Assembly (NCBI GenBank): GCA_005882525.1
Contig: VBGO01000043.1
Coordinates: 1 to 8,518 of the forward strand
Length of the DNA stretch: 8,518 nucleotides
Direction: 5' to 3'
Source: Chloroflexota bacterium
GTDB taxonomy: Bacteria > Chloroflexota > Dormibacteria > CF-121
This document shows positions 6,006 to 8,518 of this stretch, piece by piece. A program made the translations under genes and the position numbers. How positions within the stretch are numbered: position 1 is the first letter of the stretch; each line of letters opens with the position of its first letter. The notes below the pieces were generated by a model. It was not told the DNA's origin, searched no databases, and saw only the letters and a program-made list of their open reading frames with translations.

Positions 6006-7001
6006 CTACGCGGGACTTTGGCTCGGCTCGCCCGCCTTTACCCGTCGGACTTCTGCGTTGACCGCGGCCAGCACCTTCTGGACATCGCCGACCACCGCGT
6101 AGTCCGCCTGCGCCACGATCGGCGCGGCCGAGTCGGTATTGATGGCGAGAATGTGCTTGGCCGCCCGGCAGCCGACCATGTGCTGGATGGCACCGCTGAT
6201 GCCGCACGCGATATAGAGGTCGGGGGCGATCCGCGTCCCGGTCTGCCCAACCTGGTCGGCATGCGGCCGCCAGCCGAGGCTGGTGACGGCGCGCGAGCAG
6301 CCAACCGCGCCGCCAAGCAGGCCCGCCAGCTCCTCGAGCGAGGCGAAACCTTCCGCACTCCCGACGCCGCGACCTCCGCCGACGACGACGCGAGCTTGCG
6401 CCAATGAAATCTTGCCGGTGTCGGCCTCGACCTGCGGGATGATGCGCACCCGGAAGTCTTTGTCCGCGAGCGCCGGCGCCCATGGCTGGGTGGCTACCTC
6501 GGTGCGCGTCGGCGACGCCTCCGCGGCCAGCGTGTGCGGCGCCAGCGTCAGGAGCTTGATCGACCCGCTCAGGCGCGCCTCCTCGAGCAGGCTCCCGCCC
6601 CAGCGCTGGCGGGTCACGCTGAACGGATCGCCGGGCTTCACCTCCGTGCAGTTCGCCGCCAGCGGAAGCGCCATCCGCGCGGCGAGGTGGGCCATGACCT
6701 CGGCGCCACGGTCGCTCGCCGTCCCGATCACGAGCACGGGCTGAGCGTGCGCAGCAAGCTCGGCGATGCTCTGGGCCCAGGCCGCGGGCGCGTACTCCGC
6801 GAGGCGCGGGTCATCAGCAACGTGCAATGTGCTGACTCCGTAGGAGCTCAGGGTCCCGGCGGCCGAACCGCCGGTGGGCCCGATCACCACGGCTTCCAGC
6901 GGCGCCGCCATCTCCTGGGCGAGCCGCCGGGCGAAGGTGAGCACCTCGAGCGAGAGCATCGTCGGGGCTCCCTGAACGTGCTCGACGAAGGCGAGGATCA
7001 C
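6006..7001 (-). CDS. etfA: Electron transfer flavoprotein alpha subunit
   Basis: A 331-residue FAD-carrying subunit of the soluble ETF heterodimer, which accepts electrons from flavoprotein dehydrogenases and passes them toward ETF:quinone oxidoreductase or another acceptor. The N-terminal domain (about 1-190) opens with ILAFVEH. The FAD domain contains VVVGGGRGVGS (205-215), CSRAVTSLGWRPHADQVGQTG (235-255 region), APDLYIACGISGAIQHMVG (259-277), AINTDSAAPI (286-295) and DYAVVGD (300-306), all typical. The start is GTG at 7001, four bases after the etfB stop; the ATC CTC GCC TTC that follows encodes the conserved first strand. No extra ferredoxin domain is present. It belongs functionally with EtfB and, by position, with the demethylase upstream. 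Its C-terminus ends in a short Ser/Pro tail. Confidence 0.96.
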   Translation of the reverse strand: MILAFVEHVQGAPTMLSLEVLTFARRLAQEMAAPLEAVVIGPTGGSAAGTLSSYGVSTLHVADDPRLAEYAPAAWAQSIAELAAHAQPVLVIGTASDRGAEVMAHLAARMALPLAANCTEVKPGDPFSVTRQRWGGSLLEEARLSGSIKLLTLAPHTLAAEASPTRTEVATQPWAPALADKDFRVRIIPQVEADTGKISLAQARVVVGGGRGVGSAEGFASLEELAGLLGGAVGCSRAVTSLGWRPHADQVGQTGTRIAPDLYIACGISGAIQHMVGCRAAKHILAINTDSAAPIVAQADYAVVGDVQKVLAAVNAEVRRVKAGEPSQSPA

Positions 7002-7005
7002 GGGT

Positions 7006-7770
7006 TCAGAGCAACCTCAACCGCTGGAACAGCTGCACCAGCTCGGCGCCCACGTCCCCGTTCTTGCCGAGCATCTCGACGCGGTGCCCGGCCTGCACCG
7101 GCAGCTTGAGGCGCACTTTCGTAAGCCCGCTCTCCCGCCATTCCGGCTTGATTCGGTGAATCTCCTTCTTCTTCGCTTTCAGCCTGCCCGGCAGCGAGGG
7201 ATAGCGGGGCAGGTTGATGCCCTCCTTGACGGTCAGCACCGCGGGTAACGCCACCTCCGCGGCCTCCCAGCCCGATTCGGTCTGGCGCCGAACCGTCGCC
7301 CCGCCGCCGGCCACCTCGAGCGCCTTGATGCCAGTAACGCAGGGAAGGTCGAGCGCGTGCGCGACCCGGACCCCGATCTGGTAGCCGGCACTGTCGGCGG
7401 ACTCGTTGCCGAACATCAAGATGTCGTAGGCGCGGCCCGCGGCCCGCTCCGCCTCAATCGCCTCGACGATCGCAGAGGCGGTGGCGATCGGATCCCATTC
7501 GCGCCCGTCAGTTTCCAGCAGGATGGCCCGCTCGATGCCCAGGGCCATGGCGTCACGCAGCTGGTCGGTTGCCGCCTCCGGGCCCAGCGTCAGGACCATC
7601 GTCGTCCCACCGTGCTTCTCGATCAGGCGGACGGCTTCCTCAACCGCGCACTCCTCATGCGGGCTGATCGTGAATCCGAGGTAACGCGTGTCGATCTCCT
7701 GCCCGTCCGGGGTCAGGGTGATCTGGCCGGCGGTGGCGGGGACGCGCTTGATGCAGGTGAGGACGTTCAT
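7006..7770 (-). CDS. etfB: Electron transfer flavoprotein beta subunit
   Basis: A 254-residue AMP-binding subunit of ETF. It starts MNVLTCIKRVP, as in the family. SPHEECAVEEAVRL (36-49) matches the conserved N-terminal helix region. GNESADSAGYQIGVRVAHAL (121-140) is the nucleotide-binding segment, and VKEGINLPRYPSLPGRLKAK (181-200) is the ETF-beta signature region. The length is normal. The ATG lies 12 bases after the stop of the demethylase gene, and the stop is four bases before etfA. A GAGGAG stretch lies 16 bases upstream, farther than ideal, so translation may depend on coupling to the upstream gene. Order and spacing suggest this ETF serves the adjacent flavoprotein demethylase. It could also serve other dehydrogenases in the cell, or MetF/MetV. 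Confidence 0.96.
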   Translation of the reverse strand: MNVLTCIKRVPATAGQITLTPDGQEIDTRYLGFTISPHEECAVEEAVRLIEKHGGTTMVLTLGPEAATDQLRDAMALGIERAILLETDGREWDPIATASAIVEAIEAERAAGRAYDILMFGNESADSAGYQIGVRVAHALDLPCVTGIKALEVAGGGATVRRQTESGWEAAEVALPAVLTVKEGINLPRYPSLPGRLKAKKKEIHRIKPEWRESGLTKVRLKLPVQAGHRVEMLGKNGDVGAELVQLFQRLRLL

Positions 7771-7782
7771 CGCCGCTCGGGA

Positions 7783-8518
7783 TCAGCTCCTCACGCGGGT
7801 GTTCTGCGGATCGAACAGCGGCGTCGGCCCGACGACCGCCACCGTCGCCGGGTATCGCTCGCCGAAATATTCGACCGCGAGCCTGGTACCAACCTTCGCC
7901 TGCTCCGGCGGCAGGAAGCTCATCAAGATGGTCCTGCCCACGGATGGGCCCGACCCGGCGCTGGTGACGTAGGAGCCGCGCCCGTGCTGATCGACGAGCC
8001 GCTCGCCCTGCGGTGAGAGGACCGGCTCCCGGCCCATCATGAAACGCTTGAAACCCGATCGCGAGATGTTGTCGTCGATTGTGAGCGTACAGAGGGTGAC
8101 TGCCGACGGCCCGGCTCGCTGCTTGAGGTAGGCCTCCTTGCCGATGAACTCCTGTGGCTTGACCTGCGGCCGGGCGAGCCCCGTTTCCACCAGGTTGAAC
8201 TCCTGCTCCAGCTCGTTGCCGTAGGCGCGGTAGCACTTCTCGAGCCGGCCGGTGGTGCCGTAGACGCCGATGCCGACTGGCGCGATCCGAAACGGCTGGC
8301 CGGCCTGCCAGATCGCATCCCACAGGCGCGCCCCCTGTTCGAAGGGGACGTAGATCTCCCAGCCAAGCTCACCGACGTAGGAGATCCGGGAGGCGAGCGC
8401 CCGGACCGGCCCCAGGTCGATCAGGCGGCAGGTGCCGAAGGGAAAGCCTTCATTCGAGACGTCGGCGTCGGTGATCGATTGCAGCAGGTCGCGGGCGCGC
8501 GGCCCCCAGACCCCGATG
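7783..8518 (-). CDS. GcvT-domain folate-dependent demethylase, probably C-terminal half of a dimethylglycine/sarcosine dehydrogenase-like protein, 5' end cut by window edge
   Basis: The open frame enters from the right edge and gives 244 visible C-terminal residues. They match the aminomethyltransferase (GcvT) fold: SYVGELGWEIYVP (46-58 of the visible part), the signature RLEKCYRAYGNELE (91-104), FIGKEAY (124-130), and a C-terminal beta-barrel domain with GREPVLSPQGE (162-172) and TSAGSGPSVGR (185-195), ending FDPQNTRVRS. This fold binds tetrahydrofolate and captures a one-carbon unit from a methylamine-derived iminium. Stand-alone GcvT would normally sit with gcvH/gcvP. Here the next genes are etfB and etfA, which favours a fusion with an N-terminal FAD oxidoreductase domain, as in dimethylglycine and sarcosine dehydrogenases. 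That FAD domain lies outside the window, so the full architecture is inferred. The RLEKCY cysteine replaces the more usual Gly of that signature. Confidence 0.87.
   Translation of the reverse strand, partial: IGVWGPRARDLLQSITDADVSNEGFPFGTCRLIDLGPVRALASRISYVGELGWEIYVPFEQGARLWDAIWQAGQPFRIAPVGIGVYGTTGRLEKCYRAYGNELEQEFNLVETGLARPQVKPQEFIGKEAYLKQRAGPSAVTLCTLTIDDNISRSGFKRFMMGREPVLSPQGERLVDQHGRGSYVTSAGSGPSVGRTILMSFLPPEQAKVGTRLAVEYFGERYPATVAVVGPTPLFDPQNTRVRS

Noticed and set aside
7655..8323. Minus-strand open frame of about 222 codons overlapping etfB and the demethylase
   Set aside because: It is out of phase with two clear genes, has an Arg/Ala/Gly-rich sequence with no domain, and crosses the real stop/start junction.
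1..8518. Mobile elements, CRISPR repeats, tRNA genes or cobalamin riboswitch
   Set aside because: No direct-repeat array, transposase, integrase, tRNA-like cloverleaf or B12-box-like conserved sequence was seen. The gaps are too short for a riboswitch ahead of the corrinoid genes.

Overview
The window is GC-rich DNA with strong G/C preference at third codon positions. All ten genes I can support lie on the minus strand, so the biological order runs from high to low coordinates. Most are separated by a few bases or overlap. The gene types (MetV/MetF, a corrinoid protein with a RACo-type activator, an ETF, a GcvT-domain demethylase) suggest a high-GC bacterium that uses methylated compounds. 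A Chloroflexota, actinobacterial or related soil/marine lineage fits, but the sequence alone does not settle the taxonomy. No rRNA, tRNA, CRISPR array, transposase or integrase is visible.

Right part (8518 to 6006): the 3' part of a folate-dependent demethylase with a GcvT fold, probably the C-terminal half of a dimethylglycine/sarcosine dehydrogenase-like flavoprotein. It is followed by both subunits of an electron transfer flavoprotein (EtfB, EtfA). Such dehydrogenases usually pass electrons to ETF and load the removed methyl group onto tetrahydrofolate (THF) as methylene-THF.

Middle (5922 to 4553): a small unrecognised polytopic membrane protein, then an IclR-family regulator. Between them lies a good candidate sigma-70-type promoter close enough to the regulator's ATG to give a nearly leaderless transcript, with a short inverted repeat beside it.

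Left part (4556 to 1): a very compact corrinoid C1 module: corrinoid protein, MetV-like cysteine-rich protein, MetF, methyl-THF:corrinoid methyltransferase (pterin-binding, AcsE-like), and a RACo-type reductive activator whose C-terminus runs off the left edge. Junctions are a 4-nt overlap (IclR/corrinoid), a 4-nt gap, a 14-nt overlap, direct abutment and a 4-nt overlap.

Proposed logic (inference): a methyl group from an unseen donor is placed on the corrinoid protein and moved to THF by the methyltransferase. MetF/MetV then interconverts methyl-THF and methylene-THF, and RACo rescues cobalt that has oxidised to Co(II). The right-hand flavoprotein and ETF deliver a second stream of C1 units to the same THF pool. 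Glycine betaine (first methyl by corrinoid chemistry, later ones by flavoprotein chemistry) is one attractive substrate. However, the substrate-specific methyltransferase that would decide this is not in the window.
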